From contig JASHOS010000017.1 in the NCBI GenBank assembly GCA_030040995.1, forward strand, positions 1 through 34,926: a stretch of 34,926 nucleotides of DNA, given 5' to 3'. The stretch's first letter is position 1. Each line of letters starts with the position of its first letter. Of this stretch, positions 16,575-25,329 are shown in pieces. This DNA is from Terriglobia bacterium (lineage in GTDB: Bacteria; Acidobacteriota; Terriglobia; UBA7540). Made by a program: the position numbers and the translations under genes. Under the pieces are notes generated by a model that was given only the letters and a program-made list of their open reading frames with translations, made no database searches and was not told the DNA's origin.

Positions 16575-16764
16575 ACGGCTATCCAAAAAAACAAGATTTT
16601 GCGACCGCATAGCGCAGCGCCGGGCCTGCGCCCACCGAAGGTCGCTTACGCTCCAGAGCTTCAGCGACGGAGCGGCTCCTGCCCGCAGGCGGGTGAGGGG
16701 GTCGCCAAAAACCTTGCCCCAAAAACCCAAAAAACAAGAAGTCACGACCTTGCAATGCAGGCCG

Positions 16765-19485
16765 CTAGTCGGTTGGCTCGACATTCCATCCGGTAACGGA
16801 GACAACCGGCTGCGCGCCGCCCAGCTCCAACTGCCTATAGGTGGCGGCGACCTTCCTCGTTTCGCCCGGCACCAGCTCGAAATCGTTGTCCTGCCAGAGA
16901 ATGGGATGGACGTCTTCTCCGCCTTTTCCCTTGAGGACCTCCAGATGAACGAAGAACGCCAAACTCGATGAGGGATTTTTTACAGAGACGATCTCCCCCC
17001 CTTCACTACCTTGAGTTTGGTGGCGCGAAGAGACCTTGAGCTTTACTTTGGGAAGTTTTTCGAGGCCTGTCAGATCAGCGTAGGACTTCAAGGGAGTGTC
17101 GTACCACCGGGAATCGTGCCAATCGAATTCGTCAGGATGGGTTGAGAGCCAATAGAAATTACGGCTGACGATTCTACCGGAGGGAGCCTTGAGAGCCAAG
17201 CGGACGAAATAAGTTGCCGAGAGTCCTGGCAGACCGGGAATGTTAAACACGCGGGTGGCGCTGTCTGGAGAAATGTCAAGCGCTGCCTTTCTGGCGAATT
17301 TCCGCGCCATGTCCAGGTTCAAAACCTCCGCCGTGACCTGGTAATTCTGGAAAAGCTTATCGTAGGAATTCACCACAACGATCGAATGATCGTCGTAGGA
17401 ATACTGAACGTGCAGCGGCTCGCAGGCCTCTTTCGTTCCATAATAGCCGCCGCCCGGCCTCAAATAATAGTCGTAAAGGTTCCAAATCAGCGAAGGCCAG
17501 CCGCTATTCAACATCCACTGGATCACGCCCGTCGAAGTGTACTTGTTGCGGCCGTACGCTTCAAACATGGCGCGCTCACCCTCATAGTCCATCACTTGAG
17601 CTTTTTCTACGTAATCCTCAAGACTTGTTGCTTTGCCGTAGCGGCCATCGAGAGCCTGGTTGTAAACGTTCAGATTGCCGAAAACTCCGCCACCGGTATG
17701 ATCGTTCCAGAAGTCATTGATAGGCCAGAGACGGCTGGGCGGAAACATTTCCTTAAGGCTGGCCAGCTCGGGAATCGCCGGTCCCGGGCTGGTCTCGGTA
17801 TTAAACCCGAAGGCCCCGCCGTGCCGCTGATCCAGCTCCCAGTAAGACGGGCCGACGTACCCATAGGGACCAGTCATCTTCACTCCGGTCCAGCCCGCGC
17901 CCACGGTATTCTGCGAGGAAGCGGAGGCGATAGAGGGATTGGGCCAGTGGTACTTCTTTAACCCCTCGAGATATACTGCTTCGGCCTGCGGCGGCGGCGC
18001 ATTGTCGCTTCCGTAGAGCCATACCAGCATGCAGGGATGATTGCGGAGCCGCCGGATCTGGTCGCGCAGCGACTCGCCGGCAATCGTGTAATCCGCCGCC
18101 TCCCACGATCTCCAGCGCTCCCAGTGCGAGCAGCAGCACCAGCCAGCCATCACCAGGATTCCGTAACGATCGCACAAATTGTAGAAGCGATCGGTGAGCA
18201 ACTTGCCTTCCAGGCGAACGGTATTCAGGTGCATGTCGCGGACGTACTGAAGTTCAGCCTCCTGCTTCTGCGCCGACCAGCGGAGCAGCATGTCCGGCGC
18301 CCAGCCGGCGCCGCGAATGAGAATCTTGCGTCCGTTGACGTAGAAAATCCGATGATTTTGAGAATCTAAACTCGAGGTGATTTCCCGGATGCCAAACTGC
18401 ACGCTGGCGCGGGCGGAAACCTGGCCGCTCACGTCCAACTCCATTTCCGCGTGGTAGAGATTCTGCGGTCCATAGAGGTATGGCCACCAAATGCGCGGAT
18501 GGGAGATATTGAGCTGAGGAAAATGTTGCGGATCAAAGACCACACGCCTCGATTCGCCGCCCGCCAAACGCAGGCTTTGTGAGACCGCGATGAACCCGAT
18601 GCGAACCTTCAGAACTCCATCGATAGGCCGGTCCGTGGCGTTCGCAACATCAGCGGCGAGGGTGAGATGTGCCTCGTCAAGCGACGGTAAATCGGGGTGG
18701 GCGTTCACCTGGGCGTGGCGCAGATCAACTGGGCCGCTGGCCGTTAAGAACACTTTGCGGTAAATGCCCATATCCTTATCCGGAGGAAGAGGCATCCAGT
18801 CAACAAAAGTGATCGAAAGGTCGCGCGGAGTTGGCGGGAAGACCTCAACCGCCAGCGTATTTGTTGCGCCCGGCAAGGCCTCTTGCGTGACGTTAAAGCT
18901 GTACTCCCGGTACATTCCCGAAATCTGATCCGAACTTGCCACTTCGCGCCCATTCAGCCAGACGTTGGCGCTGTTGTTGATACCATGAAAGTGCAGCCAA
19001 AGCTGCTTTCCTTTCGTCCGGGATGGAAGCTGGAATTGGGTGCGGTACCACCATCCGCAGCGAAACGGGCTGTTCTGCGGCATCGGAATCTGTGAAAAGT
19101 TTCTGCCAATCGGGTAGGCGGTTCCGGGGATCGATCGCAGATTCATCCCGTAATCGGGATTGGGATAGACGCTGTTACGAACGAGGGCGGCGAGCACCGT
19201 AGAAGGAACGGCCGTGGGATACCAGCCTTCAGGGTGAAAGGCCGCCGTCGAGATTACGTCACCGCTCTCCGGAACCTTAGCAGAAGACTGCACTATCCAT
19301 CCCTGGCCGAGAACCATCCGCGACCCGGGTTGCAGCATTTGATCCTGCCCTGCTTCCGATGATTGCCCTTGCTCAGCGGGAACGAAGCCGGCCACGCGTT
19401 CTCGACCACCCATCTCCGCTCTTAAACGGCTGACTCCTCCGGTGCACAGTGCCAACAGCGCTAAGACGCAAGCCAAGATCTTCAT
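16765..19485 (-). CDS. Exported glycoside hydrolase family 2, exo-beta-D-glucosaminidase-like
   Basis: This 906-residue protein begins with a signal peptide (MKILACVLALLALCTGG). A GH2 sugar-binding jelly roll covers about 55-240 (WLHFHGINNSANVWLNG), then an immunoglobulin-like domain (about 250-370) and a TIM barrel (about 375-680). In place of the usual NE acid/base pair it has GSDN with D494. The nucleophile is E564 in FNTETSPG, 70 residues later. This Asp/Glu arrangement is what I recall for the exochitosanase (CsxA) branch of GH2, hence the call. Beta-mannosidase-like activity is the alternative. It probably releases amino sugars from chitosan-like oligomers outside the cytoplasm. The nearby ROK-family gene (sugar-linked regulator) fits that context, but no operon link is visible. 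Confidence 0.88.
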   Translation of the reverse strand: MKILACVLALLALCTGGVSRLRAEMGGRERVAGFVPAEQGQSSEAGQDQMLQPGSRMVLGQGWIVQSSAKVPESGDVISTAAFHPEGWYPTAVPSTVLAALVRNSVYPNPDYGMNLRSIPGTAYPIGRNFSQIPMPQNSPFRCGWWYRTQFQLPSRTKGKQLWLHFHGINNSANVWLNGREVASSDQISGMYREYSFNVTQEALPGATNTLAVEVFPPTPRDLSITFVDWMPLPPDKDMGIYRKVFLTASGPVDLRHAQVNAHPDLPSLDEAHLTLAADVANATDRPIDGVLKVRIGFIAVSQSLRLAGGESRRVVFDPQHFPQLNISHPRIWWPYLYGPQNLYHAEMELDVSGQVSARASVQFGIREITSSLDSQNHRIFYVNGRKILIRGAGWAPDMLLRWSAQKQEAELQYVRDMHLNTVRLEGKLLTDRFYNLCDRYGILVMAGWCCCSHWERWRSWEAADYTIAGESLRDQIRRLRNHPCMLVWLYGSDNAPPPQAEAVYLEGLKKYHWPNPSIASASSQNTVGAGWTGVKMTGPYGYVGPSYWELDQRHGGAFGFNTETSPGPAIPELASLKEMFPPSRLWPINDFWNDHTGGGVFGNLNVYNQALDGRYGKATSLEDYVEKAQVMDYEGERAMFEAYGRNKYTSTGVIQWMLNSGWPSLIWNLYDYYLRPGGGYYGTKEACEPLHVQYSYDDHSIVVVNSYDKLFQNYQVTAEVLNLDMARKFARKAALDISPDSATRVFNIPGLPGLSATYFVRLALKAPSGRIVSRNFYWLSTHPDEFDWHDSRWYDTPLKSYADLTGLEKLPKVKLKVSSRHQTQGSEGGEIVSVKNPSSSLAFFVHLEVLKGKGGEDVHPILWQDNDFELVPGETRKVAATYRQLELGGAQPVVSVTGWNVEPTD

Positions 19486-19539
19486 CAGTTTCCCATCCTC
19501 CACAGGAGCGACTTTATTAGGATACCTTACGAACCATCT

Positions 19540-19568
19540 AAGATAACCGGGCTTGGGCAGGTAAGCAA
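19540..19568 (-). promoter_or_regulatory. Candidate promoter of the GH2 gene
   Basis: On the minus strand, TTGCTT and TATCTT are separated by 17 nt, giving a leader of about 48 nt to the ATG at 19485. Confidence 0.4.
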
Positions 19569-19624
19569 GAAGATAAAGCGCAGAGAATGCAATGCTCAGA
19601 AGGTGTGAATTTATTACGACGACC

Positions 19625-19735
19625 CTGTCATCCTGAGCCCTTTGCTTGTCGTTCTGAGCGAAGCGAAGAATCCCCGTATTTCGCTCAGAGCGATTCGAAG
19701 AGGAGCGAATCGGCTCAGCATGACAGATTCGAGTA
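19625..19735. repeat. TCATTCTGAGCGAAGCGAAGAATC-type dispersed repeat
   Basis: The stretch holds several copies and inverted copies of GTTCTGAGCGAAGCGAAGAA and CGCTCAGAGCGATTCG. A related stretch occurs at 26385-26475. These short repeats are familiar from acidobacterial intergenic DNA. No protein is coded here. Confidence 0.55.
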
Positions 19736-19767
19736 ATTCACCGCTTCTCAGCTTCGGGCGCGCCGCG

Positions 19768-21024
19768 CTACTTTCCCAGTTCGGGATTGGGGAGTTTCGC
19801 ACCGCTGATTTCACGGAGCAGCTCGTCGCGCACCGCCTGATGCATCCGCGAGGCGGTCTCGAATTCGGACTGCGACTCAGCTCGCCGCCCCATGCTCAGC
19901 AGAACCTTGCCTCTTAGATAGTGGACGCTGGCGCTATGGGGATCGAGCCTGGCCGCCTGGGCGAGGTCATCCAACGCGCCGGCATAGTGCTTCTCCTGAG
20001 AGGCGATCTTGGCCAGCCCGTAATAGGAGCTGGCCAGGCGCGCGTCCAGCCGCAAGGCTTCACGATAATAACTTTCCGCCTCTCGATCGTTTCCCAGATA
20101 AGAAGCAACCGCTCCAAGCTCATCATAGGTGTAGGCAACGTTGGGGTCGACCGTCAGGTCTCGCTGGAACTCCTGCTCAGCCCGCGCAAAGTTGTGGAGC
20201 CGGCGATAAGCTACCCCGAGATAAAAGTGCACAAACGGCAGGCGAGGGTCGGACTGCGCGGCGCTCTCGAGCTCCTTGATGCCGGCGTCGTTGGCCTGGC
20301 GCGCCAGATCGGCTTTGCCCATGAGCAAATGGACTTGCGGCGAATTCCCTCCCACCTGCAGCAGGCGAGCGGCGGCCCGGTCTTCCAGATCGTGCTCGCC
20401 CATCTCATCTGCCGCGACGCCGACGAGGTAGAGATAGCTCAGATTGTTGGATTCTTCACCCCAGAGTGGCCTCAGCGCGTCCAGCGCCTGCGGGTAACGT
20501 TCGGTGAGGAAGTAACAGAGGCCCAGGAGAAAACGCGCCTGCACGGACTGCGGCTGGTCGCGAACCACGGAGCGAAATGGTGCAATCGCTTCCTGGTAGT
20601 TTGCCTGCCGGTAGTAGGCGAGACCAATGTTCAGCCGTATGCCGGGAACATTCGGAGCGAGGCGCTCGGCGGTCTCGAGTTCCGCGAGAGCGGCGCCCCA
20701 CTGCTTCCGGCGCATAGCAATGACGCCCAGGTTCGCATAGGCTCCGGGATTATGGGGATCCGTGGCGAGAATCTTCCGGAAAGCCGCTTCTGCCGTGTCC
20801 AGATCATCGTTCATCAGGGCTTGCTGTCCCTGCACGAAGAGGCTCTGCAAGCTGCCCTGACTTGCTGGGGCGGTCTGCACACCTGCCGCGGGAGCTACAA
20901 GGTGGGGTGAGACTCTAAAGGTGGGAGAAGGCAGAAGGCAGAAGGCGGAAGGCAAAGGGCAGAAATTGGAAAGCAGAAGCGCGAAAGCAAGGTTCAGAAG
21001 CCATTTGTAATTTCTGATTTCCAA
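19768..21024 (-). CDS. Exported TPR-repeat protein
   Basis: The protein is built almost entirely of tetratricopeptide repeats, about ten 34-residue units, seen as recurring A-x-x-x-LG and A-L-x-x-DP spacings (NPGAYANLGVIAMRRKQWG, NVAYTYDELGAVASYLGNDR). Such repeats act as protein-protein scaffolds. The start is unclear. The frame stays open to 21165, but the first part is dispersed repeat DNA (GRPEGPLYQSPGQRPG) and simple GGCAGAAGGC tracts. A TTG at 21024 would give a leader that looks like a signal peptide (NYKWLLNLAFALLLSNF). The solidly coding part begins near a GTG at 20880. I use 21024 as a compromise; the 3' end is certain. Confidence 0.75.
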   Translation of the reverse strand: MEIRNYKWLLNLAFALLLSNFCPLPSAFCLLPSPTFRVSPHLVAPAAGVQTAPASQGSLQSLFVQGQQALMNDDLDTAEAAFRKILATDPHNPGAYANLGVIAMRRKQWGAALAELETAERLAPNVPGIRLNIGLAYYRQANYQEAIAPFRSVVRDQPQSVQARFLLGLCYFLTERYPQALDALRPLWGEESNNLSYLYLVGVAADEMGEHDLEDRAAARLLQVGGNSPQVHLLMGKADLARQANDAGIKELESAAQSDPRLPFVHFYLGVAYRRLHNFARAEQEFQRDLTVDPNVAYTYDELGAVASYLGNDREAESYYREALRLDARLASSYYGLAKIASQEKHYAGALDDLAQAARLDPHSASVHYLRGKVLLSMGRRAESQSEFETASRMHQAVRDELLREISGAKLPNPELGK

Positions 21025-21145
21025 TGTGTTCAGGGCTCTTTCTCGCAAGCAAGCTCGATTCCCTGGGCGTTGCCCAGGGCTCTGATAGAGCGGCCCTTCG
21101 GGCCTCCCAGTCTGCCAGTTCCAGGGCGCAACCCAAGTCGTCCCC
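20920..21145. repeat. Repeat-derived sequence overlapping the 5' end of the TPR gene
   Basis: It consists of short purine-rich iterations of GGCAGAAGGCAGAAGGCGGA (about 20928-20960). A segment at about 21060-21130 (GCGTTGCCCAGGGCTCTGAT, GGCCTCCCAGTCTGCCAGTT) reads as the spurious peptide GRPEGPLYQSPGQRPG, a signature I recognise from acidobacterial repeat DNA. Confidence 0.45.
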
Positions 21146-21226
21146 GGACACAAGAGCGCGTCCACCGCCTCCTAAGCGTAGAAACTCCACGGCGCAGACC
21201 CAAAGGGTCTGTGTGCTTTCTGCTTT

Positions 21227-21347
21227 CTAGTGTAGTGCGTCCAACGCTTCTTTACATTTGGGATCTTCGCCAAACGCTGTATTTTCATGGGCAGACCGAA
21301 TCTCAGCGTCCGAATTATGTAAAGCGATGTCTGACGCACTACACTAG
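21227..21347. mobile_element. 121-bp MITE with TIRs beginning CTAGTGTAGTGCGTC
   Basis: The ends are CTAGTGTAGTGCGTC (21227-21241) and its exact complement (21333-21347). Similarity continues inward over about 30 bp to TTTACAT/ATGTAAA. There is no coding capacity. CTAG at each outer edge may be the target duplication or part of the repeat. The right edge supplies the stop codon of the ROK gene. Confidence 0.75.
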
Positions 21348-22711
21348 TTCTCGCGCTCTCGATCGCTGCTTTTTGCTTCCTGGCTCGTTCCGGCCGGAGG
21401 AATGAAACCAAGTACTGGCAGGGAAAACCTGGTCTCTGCCGGCGTGAAAGGGTTTGCGCGCTCGACTGCCGGAGGGAGCACCTTGGCGTCCGCAATGCTG
21501 AGAGCGAGCCAGATGGCTCCGTAGAGCTGAGCTTCGCGGCCCAGACTGCTCACCGCCAGCCGCGGTCTGGAAAATTCGTTGCGCTCAACGATCCGACGCG
21601 TCGCCTCAAAAAGCACGGGATGGGTTCCAATCCGCCCGCCCAGCACCACCAGCGAAGAGTTCAATATGACGCAGACATTCGTGATGGCGTCAGCTAAAAT
21701 TCGGGCAGTCTGGTTGAGCACCAGGCGGGCCTCAGCCGTTCCTTTCCCGGCAAAGTCGAGAATTTCAACCGCTTCAAGCCTCGATGGCAAGCCGGAAGCG
21801 TCGGACGGATTTGTGCGGCAAAGCGTGCTCCAGAATCGCTCGATGCCTTTGCTGCCAATCACGCTCTCCAACGGTCCCCGCCGGCGAAGGGCCAGCGGTG
21901 TTTCCTCCGTTCCCGGAACGTAGAGGTATGCAATTTCCCCGGCCGTCCATTCGGCGCCGTGGTAAAGGCGGCCGTTCACGAAAATGCCCGCGCCCACACC
22001 TGTGCCGATGCTCAAAAACACGAAATCCTTCACACCGCGAGCCGTACCGCACCAGTTTTCTCCGAGGGCCGCCAGGTTGACGTCGTTCTCGACAGCCGCG
22101 GTAAAGCCGGTTTGCGCCTCAAGAAGCTCCCGCAGCGGCGCCGAATCCCAGCGGGAAGAGAAGTTGGGGACTGAAACAACCACTCCGGCGTGCGGGTCGG
22201 TAATGCCGGGCACGCTTGCAGCCAGCGCCAGAACTTTCGCCTTGGGGATCGAGTGACGCTCCCGGAGCTCCCGCACGCCCGTCATAACCAGAGCGGCGAC
22301 CTGGGCCGGAGTGTTGCGGGGGTCCGTTTCCGCAATCCACCTCTCGATAAGCGCGCCGGATAGATCGGCCAGGGCCACACGCACCACGGACCTTCCGATG
22401 TCGGTGCCAGCAACGTATCCCAGCTTGGAGTTGAAGCGGAGCAAGCTGGGGCGGCGCCCTCCATTGGATTGTCCCGGGCCCATGGCCTCGACCAAACCTT
22501 TTCCGTGAAGGTACAGGACGGCGCTCGACACCGTCGGCGCGCTCAGCCCCGAACGCCTCACCAGGTCGGCCCGCGAACACGGCCCGTGGAGGCGCAGCAG
22601 GCGGAGGAGTTGGCGCGCGTTTACTTCGCGAAGCAGCTCCGGGCGGCCAAAGCGGATCTCCGTCTCATCCGCAAAGCTATTCGCCGGACCGCCTCTTCTT
22701 TGCTTCGTCAT
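21344..22711 (-). CDS. ROK-family transcriptional regulator (NagC/XylR type) without the zinc motif
   Basis: The protein has 455 residues. A winged helix-turn-helix lies at about 30-80 (LLRLHGPCSRADLVRRSGLSAPTVSSAVLYL), followed by an actin-like ROK sugar-kinase fold: phosphate loop GTDIG (102-106), catalytic-type E208-N-D210 and SIGTGVGAGI at 234-243. Members bind a sugar or sugar phosphate and repress catabolic genes. The zinc-binding signature expected after GEIG-H (CxCGxxGCxE) is absent; the stretch reads GEIAYLYVPGTEETPLALRRRG. The DNA-binding half looks intact. The last codons and the stop lie at the edge of a MITE, so the native C-terminus may be altered. It is divergent from the flavin oxidase gene and a candidate regulator of it or of the GH2 gene. 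Confidence 0.88.
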   Translation of the reverse strand: MTKQRRGGPANSFADETEIRFGRPELLREVNARQLLRLLRLHGPCSRADLVRRSGLSAPTVSSAVLYLHGKGLVEAMGPGQSNGGRRPSLLRFNSKLGYVAGTDIGRSVVRVALADLSGALIERWIAETDPRNTPAQVAALVMTGVRELRERHSIPKAKVLALAASVPGITDPHAGVVVSVPNFSSRWDSAPLRELLEAQTGFTAAVENDVNLAALGENWCGTARGVKDFVFLSIGTGVGAGIFVNGRLYHGAEWTAGEIAYLYVPGTEETPLALRRRGPLESVIGSKGIERFWSTLCRTNPSDASGLPSRLEAVEILDFAGKGTAEARLVLNQTARILADAITNVCVILNSSLVVLGGRIGTHPVLFEATRRIVERNEFSRPRLAVSSLGREAQLYGAIWLALSIADAKVLPPAVERANPFTPAETRFSLPVLGFIPPAGTSQEAKSSDREREN

Positions 22712-22742
22712 TGACCAAGCCGGGATGTTAGTCTCGGGCGCG

Positions 22743-22793
22743 TAGCGGCGGCTTTATGCCGCCACCTTGTGTGGTGGGATAAACCCGCCGCTA
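22743..22793. repeat. Long imperfect hairpin between divergent genes
   Basis: Outer arms TAGCGGCGG/CCGCCGCTA enclose a second pairing (TTTAT-GCCGCCACC with GGTGGGATAAA) around TTGTG. The GTAGCGGCGG...TTTAT pattern is a recurrent intergenic palindrome type in GC-rich soil bacteria. It lies between the ROK gene and the promoter of the flavin oxidase, where it could also affect expression. Confidence 0.6.
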
Positions 22794-22853
22794 TAATTGC
22801 GCCCGCCGCACCGGCTGCGCCCCAAACTGAGGTATTAATCGCCCGCTCTTCCA

Positions 22854-22881
22854 TTGTATTCTAATGGATCGCTGCTAGAAT
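22854..22881 (+). promoter_or_regulatory. Promoter of the flavin oxidase gene
   Basis: TTGTAT and TAGAAT are separated by 16 nt. The implied leader is about 20 nt to the ATG at 22908, which has AGGAGGT 7 nt upstream. The longer frame would start inside the -35, so it is rejected. Confidence 0.5.
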
Positions 22882-22907
22882 ACGTAGGGCAAAAGGAGGT
22901 CTACGGG

Positions 22908-24800
22908 ATGTCATCATCGGAAGATAGTGGCCGGTCCGATCCGGCGCTCGGAATGAATCAGCGAATTTGCCGCCGTGATTTTTTGAATTCAACTTTGCTG
23001 GCGTCGGGCAGCATGCTGCTGAGCTCCTTGAGCCCCCGTCAGCTTTTGGCGCGAGATGACTGGACCGGATATGGCGGCGTAGGGGACTACGCCAGTTCCA
23101 ATGGGAACACTTTCGAAGTGATGACCGCCGGCCATCAAATTCGCTACCACGTCTTCAATTCGCTCCCGACGGATGCGGTGGATACCGGTGAAGTATTCGA
23201 TTGCGTCATTGCGGGCGGAGGAATCAGCGGGCTCGCGGCGGCGCTCTGTCTGAAGAAGTACGGTGGCTCCCGCCTCACGTCGCTGGTGCTCGAAAATCAC
23301 CCTATCTTCGGCGGTGAAGCCAAGCGAAATGAATTCATCGTCGATGGCCAGCGCATTATGGGACCGCAAGGGTCGGACCATTTCTCGATTCCCTATCCGT
23401 ATAGTTTCATCGCCAGGTTTTACGAGCTGATCGGATTAGACTGGCGTGAATTCAAGTACCAGACGTGGGGCAGTTCCTCTCCGGAGATTCCGCTGGGCAC
23501 GAGCTTCGAAGACATGCGATCGCCCTATGGGTTCTACTTCGGAGCCAAGTTCGGCCAGCGGGCTGGGATGTGGCTGATCGACCCGTGGAAGAAGAAACTG
23601 AAGGGCGCGCCGATTCCGGCCTCGATGCGATCTGAGCTTCTCAAGTACCGCCAAGAACAAAAGGGCGGCCTTCCCTTCGATTATCCGGGTGATGAAAAGT
23701 CGCGGCATCTCGACAGCATGACCATCAAGCAGTACCTCATGGAGACGTACGGTTTGAGTAGCGGGACCATTGAAACGTTCATGGCAGATGAGGGCAGCGG
23801 TTTCGGAGCCGGCCCCGACGGCCTCTCTGCGTACTGCATGTACGCTTTTGACACCCTGCATCCCTTAAACGACCGCACGCATTCATTTCCAGGAGGCAAC
23901 GGCGGCGTTGGGCGCCAGATTGTGAAGACGCTGATTCCCCAGTCGATTTCCGGGCCGCGCACGCTTGAGGCGGTTTGCCGCAATAAGATCAATTTTTCCG
24001 CGCTCGACCGGCCAGGCCAATCCGCCAGAATCCGCCTGGATAGCACCGTGGTTTGGGTGGAGCACGAGGGCGATCCTGGCAAGTCGAAATTCGTTACGGT
24101 AGCGTATACGCGCGGGGGAAAAGTCTATCGTCTCAAGGCGCGGTCCGTGGTGATGGCGGGAGGGTGCTGGACGTCGAAGCACGTGGTGCGCGATCTGCCC
24201 TCCGCGCAACGCCAAGCCTATGACCAGTTTTACCGCTCACCCTGCCTGGTGGCGAATGTCGCCGTGCGCAATTGGCGCTTTCTCTATAAGCTCGGCATCT
24301 CGGGGTGCCAGTGGTTCGACGGGCTGGGCAGTTTTACAGCGGTACGGAAAGTTCCTCTGTTTTCGACGGAGAATAAGACCATCGGTCCGGATTCCCCCGT
24401 CGTCCTCACTCTTAAGGTTATTTTTCCCCATCCTGGCCTGCCACTGCAGGAGCAGGGAAACCTGGGCCGGGCGGAGCTTTTTTCGACGTCGTTCCGGGAA
24501 TACGAGCGCAGGATTCGCGAGCAACTGACCGCAATGTTTTCCCGATCTGGTTTCGACCCGCAACGGGACATCGCTGGGATCGTGCTTAATCGCTGGGGGC
24601 ATGCGTACGTCAGCCCACAACCGGGTTTCTTCTTCGGCAAGGATGGAAAACCCGCCCCGCGGGAGACGCTCCGCGCCGCTCCCTTCGGAAGAATTGCCTT
24701 CGCCAATACCGACCTCTCCGGCGCACCCGATCATCGAACCTCGATCGCGGAGGCGGACCGGGCGGTCAACCAGCTCCTTGACCAGGTGCTGACGGAGTAG
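22908..24800 (+). CDS. Tat-exported FAD-dependent amine oxidase-like enzyme (spermidine dehydrogenase-like)
   Basis: The protein has 630 residues; the start follows AGGAGGT. A twin-arginine signal (CRRDFLNSTLLASGSMLL, residues 21-38) indicates export of the folded flavoprotein. The FAD-binding dinucleotide fold is at about 97-125 (CVIAGGGISGLAAALCL), followed by an amine-oxidase-like middle and a second FAD-contact region near the C-terminus (FGRIAFANTDLSGAPDHRTS), the usual site of the flavin-closing motif. The closest named family I recall is the periplasmic spermidine dehydrogenase of Pseudomonas (SpdH). Polyamine oxidation is a reasonable guess, but substrate residues cannot be checked. 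It stands alone, divergent from the ROK regulator. Confidence 0.8.
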   Translation: MSSSEDSGRSDPALGMNQRICRRDFLNSTLLASGSMLLSSLSPRQLLARDDWTGYGGVGDYASSNGNTFEVMTAGHQIRYHVFNSLPTDAVDTGEVFDCVIAGGGISGLAAALCLKKYGGSRLTSLVLENHPIFGGEAKRNEFIVDGQRIMGPQGSDHFSIPYPYSFIARFYELIGLDWREFKYQTWGSSSPEIPLGTSFEDMRSPYGFYFGAKFGQRAGMWLIDPWKKKLKGAPIPASMRSELLKYRQEQKGGLPFDYPGDEKSRHLDSMTIKQYLMETYGLSSGTIETFMADEGSGFGAGPDGLSAYCMYAFDTLHPLNDRTHSFPGGNGGVGRQIVKTLIPQSISGPRTLEAVCRNKINFSALDRPGQSARIRLDSTVVWVEHEGDPGKSKFVTVAYTRGGKVYRLKARSVVMAGGCWTSKHVVRDLPSAQRQAYDQFYRSPCLVANVAVRNWRFLYKLGISGCQWFDGLGSFTAVRKVPLFSTENKTIGPDSPVVLTLKVIFPHPGLPLQEQGNLGRAELFSTSFREYERRIREQLTAMFSRSGFDPQRDIAGIVLNRWGHAYVSPQPGFFFGKDGKPAPRETLRAAPFGRIAFANTDLSGAPDHRTSIAEADRAVNQLLDQVLTE

Positions 24801-24942
24801 CTTTTGGCCCCTTGGCGGCGCATTTCGTGAGTGGTAGAATTTCGCAAGCTTCGGGGGGGAAGTTGGGGCCGACGGCTTTGTATCAGTCGGTCATGTCGCT
24901 TTGCGACACCCGCGAAGCATGAAAATAACCCCAACCACCATT

Positions 24943-24966
24943 CCCTCTCCTGCTTGCGGGAGAGGG
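24943..24966. repeat. CCCTCTCC...GGAGAGGG hairpin repeat
   Basis: Eight-bp arms enclose an 8-nt loop, followed by GC-rich repeat-type sequence up to 25020. It is the same palindrome family as the 36-bp one at 538-573, and immediately precedes the small gene at 25030. Confidence 0.5.
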
Positions 24967-25029
24967 TGGCGAGCGGCCGGCGCTTTCTCCAGTCGGCGCG
25001 AGCCGGGTGAGGGACAGGTCGGAGGCTTA

Positions 25030-25329
25030 ATGGCGATCAATGCTCAGGATCAACCGGTGCCGGCGCCTTCTTCGGCCACTCGAGAAGAGGACGCCATTTA
25101 TCAGAATGGCCAGGTTGTGGCGCACGTGTTAGATCCCGAAATCAGCGCAGAGTCGAAGCGGATTCATTTCGGTGAAGTTTACGGCAGCGATTACCTTATA
25201 CTTCCCGACGAATGCGAATTCCGAAACCACCGGATTCTGATCCGCAAGATTGGATATGCGACGAAAGAAGAAAAGCAATCGCTTCATAAGGGCAGAATTC
25301 TGCGGGATGTAATGGCTGAGATTCTCTAA
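25030..25329 (+). CDS. 99-residue hypothetical protein
   Basis: The ATG has GGAGG 5 nt upstream; upstream sequence in the same frame is repeat DNA and not part of the gene. The first 25 residues are low-complexity (QDQPVPAPSSATREED). The rest looks like a small mixed alpha/beta domain (IYQNGQVVAHVLDPEIS, YLILPDECEFRNHRILIRKIGYATKEEKQ). It has no signal peptide, membrane segment or recognisable motif. The stop overlaps the stop of the convergent gene at 25326 by three bases, so the two share a terminal region and may form antisense 3' ends. I cannot assign a function. Confidence 0.6.
   Translation: MAINAQDQPVPAPSSATREEDAIYQNGQVVAHVLDPEISAESKRIHFGEVYGSDYLILPDECEFRNHRILIRKIGYATKEEKQSLHKGRILRDVMAEIL

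Noticed and set aside
16513-16765. A classical rho-independent terminator between trmJ and the GH2 gene
   Set aside because: The hairpins are strong, but neither strand has a T-tract after the stem.
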